From positions 1,488,001 through 1,552,000 of the forward strand of contig NZ_JAANIJ010000001.1 in the NCBI RefSeq assembly GCF_011174705.1: a stretch of DNA of 64,000 nucleotides, given 5' to 3'. The DNA comes from Tessaracoccus coleopterorum. Lineage in GTDB: Bacteria; Actinomycetota; Actinomycetes; Propionibacteriales; Propionibacteriaceae. Shown here one piece after another: positions 49,764 to 59,323 of the stretch. Position 1 is the stretch's first letter, and each line of letters opens with the position of its first letter. The position numbers were made by a program, and so were the translations under genes. The notes under the pieces are model-generated. The model made no database searches. It saw only the letters and a list, made by a program, of their open reading frames with translations, and had not been told where the DNA came from.

Positions 49764-52677
49764 TGTTCAACGAAGCCAATACGGTCCGTGACTACGTGCG
49801 CGACGTGCTCGTGCAGAACGGCGTGCCGTTCGTGGCCGGCTCACAGCTGCCCGGTCGACGGGCGAGGTGATGATCGAGAGCCAGGTGCGCGACGCCCTGA
49901 TCCGGCTGAACCCGGAGGTCGCAGCAGACCCGGCCAAGGCCGAGGAGGTCATCTACAAGCTGCGGGCGATCCTGATCTCGGCGCGGAACACCCCGCACCC
50001 GGTGGTGGCCAACGAGGAGTTCGCTGCTTGGTTGACCGGTCAGCGATCGATGCCGTTCGGCGCCGACAACGAGCACGTCACGGTGCGGCCGGTCGACTTC
50101 GACAACCCGTCAACAACGACTGGGTCGTCTCGACGGAGGTGACGTTCCGGCAGGGTCGGGTCGAGAAGCGGTTCGACCTGGTGCTGTGGTGCAACGGTAT
50201 GCCGCTGGCGGTGGGTGAGGCGAAGACCGCGACCAGTTCGGCCATCAGCTGGATCGACGCTGCGGCGCAGGTGCATGACGACTACGAGAAGAGCGTCGCG
50301 CAGTTCTTCGTGCCGAACGTGCTGTCCTTCGCCACCGAAGGCAAGGACCTGCGCTACGGAACTGTCGGCATGCCGATCGAGAAGTGGGGACCCTGGCGCG
50401 ACGAGGACGATGATGCACCCCTCGTGTTGGGCCTGGGTGCCGTGCGCAGCGCGGTGGAGGGTGCGCTGGTGCCGGCCTCGGTGCTGGAGTTCCTGAGGTT
50501 CTTCACGGTGTACGCCACCGACAACAAGCATCGTCGGATCAAGAACATCGCGCGCTACCAGCAGTTCCAGGCCACCAACCTGATCGTGGAGCGGGTGCTG
50601 CTGGGTGAGACGAAGAAGGGCCTCATCTGGCACTTCCAGGGCTCGGGCAAGTCCCTGCTGATGGTGTTCACCGCGTTGAAGCTGCGCGCGATGGCTGCCC
50701 TGACGAACCCGACGATTCTGATCGTGGTGGACCGCCGTGAACTGGACACCCAGATCACGGGGACGTTCAACTCCGCAGACGTGCCAGGGCTGGTGGCGAC
50801 CGAGTCGCGTGCCGAGTTGAAGCAGCTGTTGTCGCAGGGGCCCGCAAGATCATCGTCACCACGATCCAGAAGTTCGGTGAGATCGAGGGCGTGCTCGACG
50901 ACCGCGACAACATCATCGCGATGGTCGACGAGGCCCACCGCTCGCAGGAGGGCGACTTCGGTCGGCAGATGCGCCAAGCCCTGCCAAACGCCTTCCTGTT
51001 CGGGCTGACAGGCACACCCATCAACAAGCGCGATCGCAACACGTTCATGTGGTTCGGATCGGACCAGGATGAGGGCGGTTACCTGTCGCGGTACTCGTTC
51101 TCGGCCTCGATCCGTGACGGCGCCACGCTGCCGCTGCACTTCGAGCCCCGGCTCTCTGAGATCCACATCGACCAGGACGGCATCGACCAGGCGTTCGACG
51201 AGCTGATTGCGGCTCACAACAACCTGAGCGAGAGCGACAAGGTCACCCTGTCGAAGAGGGCGGCCTCCATCGAGGTGCTGATCAAGGCACCCGACCGCGT
51301 CCGCCAGATCGCGGCCGACATCGCCGAGCACTTCCTGACCCGCATCGAGCCGCAAGGCTTCAAGGCGCAGGTGGTGGTGTACGACAAGTACTCGTGCGTC
51401 GCGTACAAGGCCGAGTTGGACAAGTACCTGCCGGTGGAGGCTTCCACGATCGTGATGTCGAAGGCGCGCACGGATCCAGCGGAGTGGGCGCAGTGGACGC
51501 CTGACGCGGCACAGACCGAAGCGTTGCTCAAGCGGTTCAACGATCCCTCAGATCCGCTCAAGATCGTCATTGTCACGGCGAGGCTGCTCACCGGCTTCGA
51601 CGCCCCATCCTGCAGACCCAGTACCTGGACAAGCCGCTGAAGGACCACACACTGCTGCAGGCGATTACGAGGACGAACCGGACCTATCCTCCGGACAAGA
51701 CGCACGGTCTGATCGTCGACTACCTCGGGGTGTTCGACGACGTGGCGGAGTCGCTGAAGTTCGACGACGAGTCGGTGCACGAGGTGATCTCGAACATCGA
51801 GGAGTTGAAGGCGCAGTTCCCTGACGCCATCGCGGCTGCGCTCGCGTTCTTCCCCGGCGTCGACCGCACAGTGGGCGGCTACGAGGGCCTGGAGGCTGCC
51901 CAGACCGCACTGGGGCCGACAAGGGCACGAAGGACGCGTTCGGGCTCGCGTTCAGCATCGTCACCCAGTTGTGGGATGCGATCAGCCCGACCCGCTTCTC
52001 GGGGAGTTCGAGAGCGACTACCGCTGGCTCGTGGACGTCTACGAGTCCGTGCGGCCGGTCGACACCGCTGGCCGGCTGATCTGGCACGCGCTGGGGCGCA
52101 AGACCATCGATCTGATCAGCCAGTACGTGGAGGTGGAGGTCCCCAACCGGCTGAGACGATCAAGCTGGACGCCGAGACCATCGAGGACCTGCTCAGTGGC
52201 GATCCCAGCAAGACAGACCCGAAGGAGATCGAGAAGCAGATCACCGCGCGTATTGCCCGGCACCTCACCAACCCGAAGTTCGTCGAGCTGGGCAAGCGAC
52301 TCAACGACCTGCGCAAGCGCTACGCCGAAGGGCAGCAGTCCAGCCTGGACTTCCTGCGCTCGCTGCTGGAGCTGGCCCGCGACACCGTGGCGGCCGAGAA
52401 GGCGCTGAACGAAGTGCCGCGCGAGGAGCGCGGCAAGGCTGCGCTCACGGAGCTGTTCGAGGCTGTGAAGGGCGAGGACACGCCCGTCATCGTCGAGCGC
52501 GTGGTGGATCGGATCGACGAGGTGGTGCGAGGCATCCGGTTTGACGGCTGGCAGGCCACCAGCGAGGGGGATCGCGAGGTCAAGCAGGCCCTGCGCAGGA
52601 CGCTGTACATCCAGTTCAAGATCCGCGACGAGGACGTCTTTGAGAAGGCCCTCGGTTACGTCCGCGAGTACTACTGA
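49763..52677 (+). CDS. hsdR: Type I restriction endonuclease subunit, several frameshifts
   Basis: ATP-dependent translocating nuclease of about 970 residues. N-terminal nuclease domain: EKRFDLVLWCNGMPLAVGEAKT (D...E-x-K). Motor: Walker A HFQGSGKSLLM, IIAMVDEAHRSQEGDFG (DEAH), FLFGLTGTPINK, LKIVIVTARLLTGFDAP and LLQAITRTNRTYP (motif VI). C-terminal helical region to YVREYY. Frame changes near 49858, 50110, 50838, 51605, 51915, 51995 and 52148. Start ATG shares a base with the hsdS stop. Confidence 0.93.
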
Positions 52678-52692
52678 TCAAGGAGCCAGCCC

Positions 52693-53891
52693 ATGATGCA
52701 CTATTTGGGCCCCAGCGTGGGCAAGGTGCCGCTCTCGACCTGGGACGAGGTTGTCACGGCTGCAGCAGGGGCCTGCTGGAGGAGACCCAGTGGGTTGAGC
52801 TGAAGGCGATGTTTGGTCCGGCGAACAAGGCAGTGAACGTTGAGCTGGCCCGTGACCTGGCTTCACTGAGCCTGTACGGCGGTGTGCTCGTGTTCGGGTC
52901 AAGGACAAGACGTTCGAGGTGGTCGGATGCGACGTGGCAGGGATGGTCGAGCGGATCTCCCAGGTCGCCTCGACCCGCGTGCATCCGCCACTGTCCCCGT
53001 GATCTACCCGGCGATCCAGCATCCCGAGGACGAAGGGTCGCATGTGCTGGTTGTCGAGGTGCCCGCCTCAGCGCAGGCACCACACATGGTGGACGGCGCT
53101 TACTGGGGCCGCTCCAGTGATGGCAAGAGGAAGCTCGCTGACCCGAGGTGCGGGAGCGGATGGAGGCACGAGCAGGTGACGCAGCCACGTTCAAGGCGCG
53201 ACTGCTGTCGATGGTCGACCGAGACCCTCTGGCTCCGTCCATTGCGGACCACCCGACCGGGAACGGACATATCTACCTCTTGGCAGAACCGTGTGCTCCG
53301 GTGTTGGGTCGAGACGAGGAACTTCATCTCCAGAACGTGGTGGCGCAGTTGTTCCGTGATCAGGACGCGCGCGGCTCGCTGTCCTCGCTCGACAGCTCTG
53401 CTCGCGACCCCTGGGCTTGGCGGTGACGACGCGGTACTCCGAGCCGATGGAGCGCAGGCACGAGGACATGCTTTGCCACCTGCTGTGCCTGGACGAGGAT
53501 TCCAGCCTGGAGTTCGTCAGTGGTGGCGGCACGATGTACCGCCCGCGTGGATTCCGAGAAGAGGGCGCGATCGAGGTTGTCGGTACCACGACGATCCTGA
53601 AGTCGACGCTGCAGTTCTTCCAGCTCATCGGTGAACTGTCGCTCCGCCACTGGGGTTATGCGGGGCAGTGGCGGGTTGGCATCCACGTAACGAACCTGGC
53701 CGGCAAGGAAGTCTCGTTCAATGACTTCTTGCGACGGGGCACCACGTTCCCCGCGATGTGTACACCCACCAGATGCTGACTGCGCCGGCATCTTGGACGG
53801 AGGGTGCAGAGCCTGAGGCGCGCAAGTTGTTGGCCGGGTTCCTGAGGGAATCGGGCGAGAGGGTGCAGCGCTGCACGAGGTGCAGTTGTGA
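52693..53891 (+). CDS. Schlafen AlbA_2-domain protein linked to the restriction operon, frameshifts
   Basis: Starts at ATG 52693 behind AAGGAG, 15 bp after hsdR. The AlbA_2 core is visible: QWVELKAMFGPANKAVNVEL, ARDLASLSLYGGVLVFGVKD and HVLVVEVPASAQAPHMVDGA, YWGRSSDGKRKL. From about residue 240 a second uncharacterised domain follows (RRHEDMLCHLLCLDEDSSLE, STLQFFQLIGELSLRHWGYA). Frame changes near 52770, 52900, 53145, 53410, 53755 and 53865; the corrected end (GAALHEVQL) overlaps the XRE gene as GTGA. AlbA_2 proteins are nucleic-acid-binding or nuclease-like and recur in defence loci; a role with the restriction system is inference. Confidence 0.72.
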
Positions 53892-54121
53892 CAGCCGTGT
53901 GGGCTGAGCGAGTGCGGGAGGCCCGGAAGCTGCGGGGCTGGTCCCAGACCCAGCTCGCTGAAGCTGCCGGTGTTTCCCGGCCAACTGTGGCCCGGATCGA
54001 GGCAGGCCAACGGGTGAGCCTCAGCACCTTGACCAGAGTCGCTGCCGCTGTGGGACTGGAGGTCCAGATATTCGTTCAGCAAGCCGAGGGTGACCACTCC
54101 CCGACTAGATTCACCCCATGA
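53888..54121 (+). CDS. XRE-family small transcriptional regulator
   Basis: A 77-residue intact protein: REARKLRGWSQTQLAEAAGV then SRPTVARIEAGQRVSLSTLT is a clear Cro/C1-type helix-turn-helix. Its GTG start overlaps the preceding stop (GTGA) and its stop overlaps an ATG (ATGA at 54118-54121). As a controller protein it may bind the inverted repeat at 45425-45443 to time restriction gene expression; inference. Confidence 0.88.
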   Translation: MTAVWAERVREARKLRGWSQTQLAEAAGVSRPTVARIEAGQRVSLSTLTRVAAAVGLEVQIFVQQAEGDHSPTRFTP

Positions 54122-54127
54122 CGCGCT

Positions 54128-54421
54128 GTGCAGCCCACAGGTGCCCGAGGAGGCTCTCCCCGGGCATCAGCTGTGTCGTCTCACCAGCGCCGCCTGGAGG
54201 CCGGTGGAGGGCTTCCTGTGGCTGGTGAGCCGGTGGTGGGCGACCCCTCGGGCCACGGGCGGTACGGCATCCTCGACACCAACGAGTACGGCGTGCTCTG
54301 CCACGAGTGCGGCGACCGTTTCGCGAGCGTCGGGATCCACTCGCAGCGTGTGCATGACCTGACCGCCCGGGAGTACCGCGAGCGCCACGGGGTGGAGGGC
54401 CGCTGGCGTTTCCTCGGGTGA
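54128..54421 (+). CDS. MucR/Ros-like zinc-finger small protein, probably frameshifted
   Basis: The core YGVLCHECGDRFASVGIHSQ then RVHDLTAREYRERHGVEGRW matches small actinobacterial Ros/MucR-type domains (C-x2-C ... H-x4-H). Another frame downstream encodes ACPRCGRTVTTRRRTCDQCW, a C-x2-C zinc ribbon, so the real gene probably continues to about 54526 after one missed base. The start is uncertain: GTG 54128 in this frame, or ATG 54118, which overlaps the XRE stop but is in another frame. Confidence 0.6.
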   Translation: MQPTGARGGSPRASAVSSHQRRLEAGGGLPVAGEPVVGDPSGHGRYGILDTNEYGVLCHECGDRFASVGIHSQRVHDLTAREYRERHGVEGRWRFLG

Positions 54422-54846
54422 AGGGACCCGTCGGCGACCGAGGGCCTGTCCCAGGTGCGGCAGGACGGTCACGACCCGCCGACGGACCTGCGACCAGTGC
54501 TGGGCGGTGAAGCAGGAGCGACCTAGTTCACCGTCAAACAGGGTCTACCCCAACTACCACGACCGGATGCGGCGTTTCCTGCGTCCAACGGCATCGGTGA
54601 TGTGTATCGCTGGACAGGAGTGGAGAGGCGGTCCAGGCATGGTCGGACACAAGGGCCAGGTGGTCGGGTACGTGCGCATGAGCGCGGCCGACCTGTGACT
54701 GGCAGCGATACATGGCGGGCTTCTGGTGACGCTGAGTGGCACCCAGCTCGGGGCCGGCATCGCTGGGGCTAGCGGACCTCTGCTCCTCAGAAGATCGATC
54801 TCGAGCTCCCTAGCCGTGGGTACTCCTGCCGTCCGGCGCCTCGCAG
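54422..54846. other. Intergenic region with gene remnants
   Basis: Holds the probable tail of the zinc-finger gene (to about 54526) and a resolvase-like fragment at 54648-54698. The remainder (54700-54846) has no recognisable gene or repeat. Confidence 0.45.
54648..54698 (+). pseudogene. N-terminal remnant of a serine resolvase
   Basis: GHKGQVVGYVRMSAADL followed by TGA resembles the first strand and active-site region of Tn3-type resolvases (typically GYVRVSxxDQN, with the serine present here). Nothing resembling the rest follows. It may be a deletion scar of a former recombinase gene. Confidence 0.45.
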
Positions 54847-55654
54847 TTACACGCGGTCTTCGAGGGAGGCCAAACGCCCAGCCTCAGGGCGGAACTTCGC
54901 CCCCATGTCCCGCACCCGCTCACAGATCGTGATGACGCGCGGCTGCCACACCGTACCTCGTGGTTGGCCAGACGGCCTCGGAGGCGTCACTGTCAGAAAC
55001 CGCCCGATTCCCGTGCTGGGCACGCTTAGGTTCCGTCGCCCCAACGCGGCTACCTGGCTGTCGTGAACCCCCGCAATATCGTTCATCGCCGCTTTCAAGT
55101 ACGTCATCGAGCCGGCCGACCCGTGCGCGATGGCATTGCGGGTGGCGACCATGAGCGCGAGGACCTTCCAGTCCAAGTAGTCCAGCGACTTCGGCAGCGC
55201 AGCCAGGTTCGGTACTAGGTGATTGTCCGCCTTGGCGTCCGAGGACCGCTTGTCCTTGAAGGTGAGGTTGTAGTCGTTGGGTCGAGCATTCCCGCGACCC
55301 GCGCCATCGTCGGGTGCTTGGGCAGCACGACTTCAAATCGGCCCTCGGGTCCGCCTCGATGCCCTCGATCAGGGCCTTGACCTTCTGGTCAGACTTCGCG
55401 GCGTCGACCACGCGGTTGCTCACCCAGGCGCGGAACTGGGTCGCGTCGCAGGCGATGGCTCGTATATGCCAGTCGGTCCGAAACGCCTCCCAGTTGGTGG
55501 CGCAGGCGCTCAACGTGGCCTCAGAGGTGGCGTGCAGCGCGGGTTGGCCGAGCACATCCGCCTGCGCCTGGATCGCCCACCAGTGGTCGATGACGCGCTG
55601 CTGCGCATCGAGGTAGGCCTCGACGGGTTTGCGGAGGTCCGGGGTCCTGGTCAC
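54847..55654 (-). CDS. HEPN-like hypothetical protein, frameshift
   Basis: About 268 residues starting MTRTPDLRKPVEAYLDAQQR. The N-terminal half is helical (EAFRTDWHIRAIACDATQFR). The C-terminal half contains LVALMVATRNAIAHGSAG-like sequence (ALMVATRNAIAHGS), which fits the R-N-x3-H motif of HEPN RNase domains. The frame changes near 55330 and 55180. HEPN proteins are frequent in toxin and anti-phage systems, and its place beside the restriction genes fits; no partner nucleotidyltransferase gene is adjacent. Confidence 0.5.
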
Positions 55655-55998
55655 CCGCCCGATGCTATCGGTGCACGGCGGTGAGCGTTCATCTCCGATG
55701 CCTCTGCCGATGCGCAGCTGGCATAACTACGTCGATGCACAGGCTGCCTAGTGTGAGCCGTAGGCGGGGCGAGCGCACAGAGGATGAGGTCGCAGGCACC
55801 TAGCAATAGAGGAACATCCACGCACGCGTATAGGACTGCCGCCCTCGAACAACCACTTGGGCGCGTTCGATAGCCGGTCGTTCACCGGGACGGCCGGCTG
55901 GACATGAGGGATTGGGCGGCCACGCGGGACGCGGTGTCCCGTTTAGGGCGTCCGATGATGTGTTTCGATGATGGGGCCTCTAACGGTACAATCGAGGC
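55655..55998. other. Intergenic region upstream of the small recombinase
   Basis: No gene found. It contains CGGGAC-GCGGT-GTCCCG (55925-55941), an inverted repeat just upstream of the recombinase, and a repeated CGATGATG (about 55950 and 55965). These could belong to a resolution site (res), which usually lies next to a resolvase gene. Confidence 0.4.
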
Positions 55999-56573
55999 AT
56001 GAAGATCGGGTACGCGCGGGTCAGCACCGGCGGGCAGGACTCCACGGCGCAGCGCGAGGCGCTGGAGGCGATGGGAGTGGCCGCCGCCGACATCTACGTC
56101 GACGAGGGGTTGACCGGCCGGAACCGGGCCCGGCCGGAGCTGGGCAAGGCGCTGGCCGCCGTCCGCGCCGGCGACGAGTTCGTGGTCACGAAGCTCGACC
56201 GGCTTGCCCGCAGCATCAGGGACGCCCAGGACATCGCCGAAGAGCTGCAGGCCAAGGGGTGACGCTGCGGTTGGGGGCGTCGGCCTACGACCCGGCCGAC
56301 CCGATGGGCCGGATGATGTTCAACGTCATGGCCACCTTCGCCGAGTTCGAGGCCGACCTGATCCGACTCCGCACCAAGGAGGGCATGGCGGTCGCGAAGG
56401 CGAAGGGCCGGCTGAAGGGCAAGAAGCCCAAGCTCAGCACCGTGCAGGAGAAGCACCTGGTCGAGCTGTACCAGGCCGACGAGCACACCGTCGGTGAGCT
56501 GGCTGAGCTGTTCGCCGTGGGCAGGTCCACCGTCTACCGGGCGGTCGAGCGGGCTAGGGCGTCTTCCAGGTGA
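55999..56573 (+). CDS. Small serine recombinase (resolvase/invertase family), one frameshift
   Basis: N-terminal catalytic domain KIGYARVSTGGQDSTAQREA with the active-site serine, VVTKLDRLARSIRDAQDIAE, then ASAYDPADPMGRMMFNVMAT, FAEFEADLIRLRTKEGMAVA (long helix) and a C-terminal helix-turn-helix TVGELAELFAVGRSTVYRAV. About 190 residues, the resolvase size. The frame changes near 56260 where one missing G would continue AKGVTLRLG. It converges with and overlaps the large recombinase gene by 20 bp. Confidence 0.9.
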
Positions 56574-58113
56574 TGCGTACGGTCTCGGGGTTGACGATCC
56601 GCTTGCGGTAGTCCCCGAGGTAGGCGTTCTCCTTGGTGCCCGGAGCCAGGATCTCGATCACGCAGAAGGCATCGATCAGGGCACGCTTGGCGTCTTGGGT
56701 GAGGCCATGCCACGCGGCACCGACGTCGTCGGCCTCAAGGATCTCGCGCGCCGCCGGCGAGGCGGGCATCGGGAGCTGTGACTCCAGCTCCTCGCGCTTG
56801 ACGCTGGTGACCCGGTTGAAGGCCAGCAGTTGGGGCAGCGTGATCTCGTTGCGCGCGTGAGCCTCGGCCATCTCGATCGAGCTGGTGTCGAGTTCGCGCA
56901 ACTGCGCCTCGATTCCGGCCACATCGACGGCTGGGCCGTGGCGATCGTGAGTTGCCGCCGTGTTTCGGGCCGAGACAGCCGGGCGATCATCACGCGCTCG
57001 ACATAGTCGTCGATAGGACCGCTTTCCCGGTAGACGTGCTGACCTTTGAGACCACACCTGATGCGCCGGCGACCGTTGCGCTGGCCACCGCTCATCATCG
57101 GACTACCGCACTCGGCACAGCGGGCCAGCCCTGACAGCAGCTGACGCTCGCCGCTCGGGAATCGGCGCTTCTGGGAGTTGGTTTCCAGTACGCGCTGGAC
57201 CGCGCGCCACTGCTCGCGCGTGATGATGGCCGGCCAGGTGGCAGGCACCGGTTCGCCCGTCTCGGGGTCACGGACCTCCTCACCCTTGTAGGTCACGATT
57301 CCAGCGATGCGACGGCTCCGGAAGTGTGCACGGACCCGTTCGCCTGTCCAGCGAGAGGGGCGCAACGAGGGCAACGGCGGGGGTTCCTCATTCTTGGCAA
57401 GCGCATCCTCGACGGCCTCGGCGTGGGCGGCCAGCTCCTCCTGCGAGCGATGCCGACCCTGTGGAGGCAGCAGCCCCGCCTCGTTCCAGCGCTTGGCGAT
57501 GCCGTACAGCGACCCCTCGTTCAGGATGGACTCCACGCCCTCGCGAATGGCCTGGGCCTCGACGTCGCGGATGGTGACGCCGTCGGGCTCGTAGCCGAAG
57601 CATCGGCGTGTGACGTGCATCTTCCCCTGCAGGGCACGCTGCTCGTTGGCGGCACGGTGGCGGGCACCCTTCTGCTCGGCCTCGTACAGCGCGACGGACC
57701 CGGCGATGCGTGCCTGCAGCCGTCCGCTCGGGAGGGTCAGGTTGAGGGCGCTCGACATCACTGCGTGAGTCGGGACGGTCGCGGCCTGGCACACGTCGAT
57801 GTAGCGCTCCAGATCGGAGATCTGGCGGTACAACCGATCGTGGTGCCAGCACACCACCACATCGACACGCTTCTCAGCGATCGCGGAGAGCATGTCCTCG
57901 TAGCGAGGGCGACGGGTGCCGGAGTAGGCCGAGACGTCGTTGTCGGAGAAGACCTCGACCTCCTGCCAGCCGCGGCGCTCGATGAGCTTGCGGCAGGCCT
58001 CCAGTTGCCGGCGAACACCCATCCCAGTACGGGTGACGTCCTTGGAGATGCGGGCGTAAACGACTGCGCGAGACCCAGGGGCAGGTCTTCGGGGTGTCGG
58101 TCGTCATGGTCAT
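56554..58113 (-). CDS. int: Large serine recombinase (integrase of the element), frameshifts
   Basis: About 520 residues. N-terminal catalytic domain after correction: SRAVVYARISKDVTRTGMGV (active-site serine), WHHDRLYRQISDLERYIDVC; recombinase domain IVTYKGEEVRDPETGEPVPA, TWPAIITREQWRAVQRVLET; zinc ribbon LLSGLARCAECGSPMMSG; then a coiled-coil segment (IEMAEAHARNEITLPQLLAF) and VRITWKTP. Two missing bases near 58075 and 58060 and one near 56960. The start at 58113 (or 58107) lies inside the right att arm, 19 bp from the cpaF junction, so integration separates the gene from whatever promoter it has in the circular form. Confidence 0.93.
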
Positions 58114-58135
58114 AACTCTATCATCCAAGCTGGAG
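58106..58135. other. attR: Right attachment site (attR, element-side arm)
   Basis: ATGGT-CA-TAACT (58106-58117), 14 bp, then the core GGAG (58132-58135) and the resumed cpaF sequence. Together with the left arm the symmetry centre falls between the two Gs of the core, suggesting GG as crossover dinucleotide. Confidence 0.75.
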
Positions 58136-58483
58136 CGGGCACCTTGTCCACAACGCATTCCCACTCCGCCTCGTCCACCATCGACCGGTTGGCGGCCCGT
58201 GTCGCGCAGGGGCGCGTGATGAGCATCGAGGACGCGATGCGCCAGATCGCGCACCACATGAACTTCGTGGTCCACGTCACCCTGCAGGACGACGCCTGGC
58301 GTGGCGGGACGCGAAGGCGGTTCGTCTCGGAGGTGCGCCAACTCACGGGCTCGATGGAGGCGGGCGCCCGTCCACACACCTCGTCTACCGCGCCGCGACC
58401 GCCACGGAACCGGAGCTCTTCCAGCCGGAGGCCGGCATGTCGGCCGAACTGGCGCCGTTCGAGAGGGCGGGCAATGGGGCTGA
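58132..58483 (+). pseudogene. cpaF: CpaF/TadA pilus ATPase, 3' part
   Basis: Continues the ATPase interrupted at 34492: GAGTLSTTHSHSASSTIDRL (the histidine-box region), RVMSIEDAMRQIAHHMNFVV and FVSEVRQLTGSME. Frame changes near 58383 and 58465; the corrected end (ERGGQWG) stops at 58481-58483 inside the start of tadB (ATG 58474). Without excision this part has no own start and the ATPase cannot be made. Confidence 0.9.
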
Positions 58484-59323
58484 CTCTGGCGATCACCGCC
58501 GGCGGCGCCGTCGGCCTCGGCCTCGTCCTCGTGGTCGCGGGCTGCTCCGCGCGGAACCATCCACAGATTCATCCACAGGTCTGTGGACAAGTGCCCGCCG
58601 ATGGTGGGAAACCCTCTCGGCACGCAGGCGGGGCTGGATGATCGGATCCGCTCTCGCGGGCGTCCTGATCGCCGTCGCGACGGGCTGGTTGATCGCGCTG
58701 GTGATCGTCCCCGCGGGCTGATCCTCCTGCCCGGCCTGCTGTCCAGCCCGCCGCAGCGGGAGATCGAGACACTCGCCGGGCTCGACAGGTGGGTCCGCCT
58801 GATCGCCACCTCGTTGACCGCGGGCAAATCGATCCGCGACGCGATCTTCGCAACGAGACGTCAGGTCGCTCCCGTGCTGCGCGAGCCGGTGGCGCGGCTG
58901 TGCACCCGGCTCGATCAGCGGTGGACCATGCGCGACGCGTTGTGGGTGCTCGCCGACGACCTCGACTCCGCCGATGCGGACGCCGTCGTGGCCGCGCTGG
59001 CCATCGCGTCCTCCCGCGGTGGCGCGGGCGCCCGGGTGACGCTCGGCGCGCTCTCCGACAACATCCAGGACCGACTCAGGGCTCTGCGTGAGATCGCAGC
59101 CGAGCGGCGAAGCCCCGGGCGGTGGTGCGGCAGGTCACGCTGATCACCCTCGCCGTGCTGGGCGGCGCGCTCCTTCTGAGCCCGCAGTTCTTCGAGCCCT
59201 ACTCGACCCGGTGGGTCAGGTGGTGGCCTCACGCTGGCCGCCGTCTACCTGGGCTGTCTGATCATGCTGCGCCGCCGCACCGTGCCGCAGCCCACGCCTC
59301 GCTTCCTGCGGAGCATGCAGTGA
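58474..59323 (+). CDS. tadB: TadB-like pilus assembly membrane protein, several frameshifts
   Basis: Inner-membrane GspF/TadB-type protein. Parts: MGLTLAITAGGAVGLGLVLV (helix), MIGSALAGVLIAVATGWLIA, then the cytoplasmic T2SS-F region WVRLIATSLTAGKSIRDAIF, RLDQRWTMRDALWVLADDLD, ALSDNIQDRLRALREIAAER and a terminal pair of helices VTLITLAVLGGALLLSPQFF, VVLTLAAVYLGCLIMLRRRT. Frame changes near 58550, 58722, 59113 and 59207. Stop overlaps the tadC start (GTGA). Confidence 0.85.

Larger units (their letters stand above)
34489..58135. mobile_element. 23.6 kb integrative mobilisable element inserted in cpaF
   Basis: Both halves of cpaF meet exactly at GGAG (34489-34492 and 58132-58135). Deleting the DNA between the two copies gives MQSG-AGTLSTTHSHSAS in frame, a normal CpaF sequence. 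The element has a large serine recombinase at the right end, an iteron region and primase/helicase, candidate oriT, MobC, relaxase, DprA, SSB, Type I restriction genes and a HEPN protein. No transfer (type IV secretion) genes are seen, so mobilisation by another element is expected. Confidence 0.92.
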
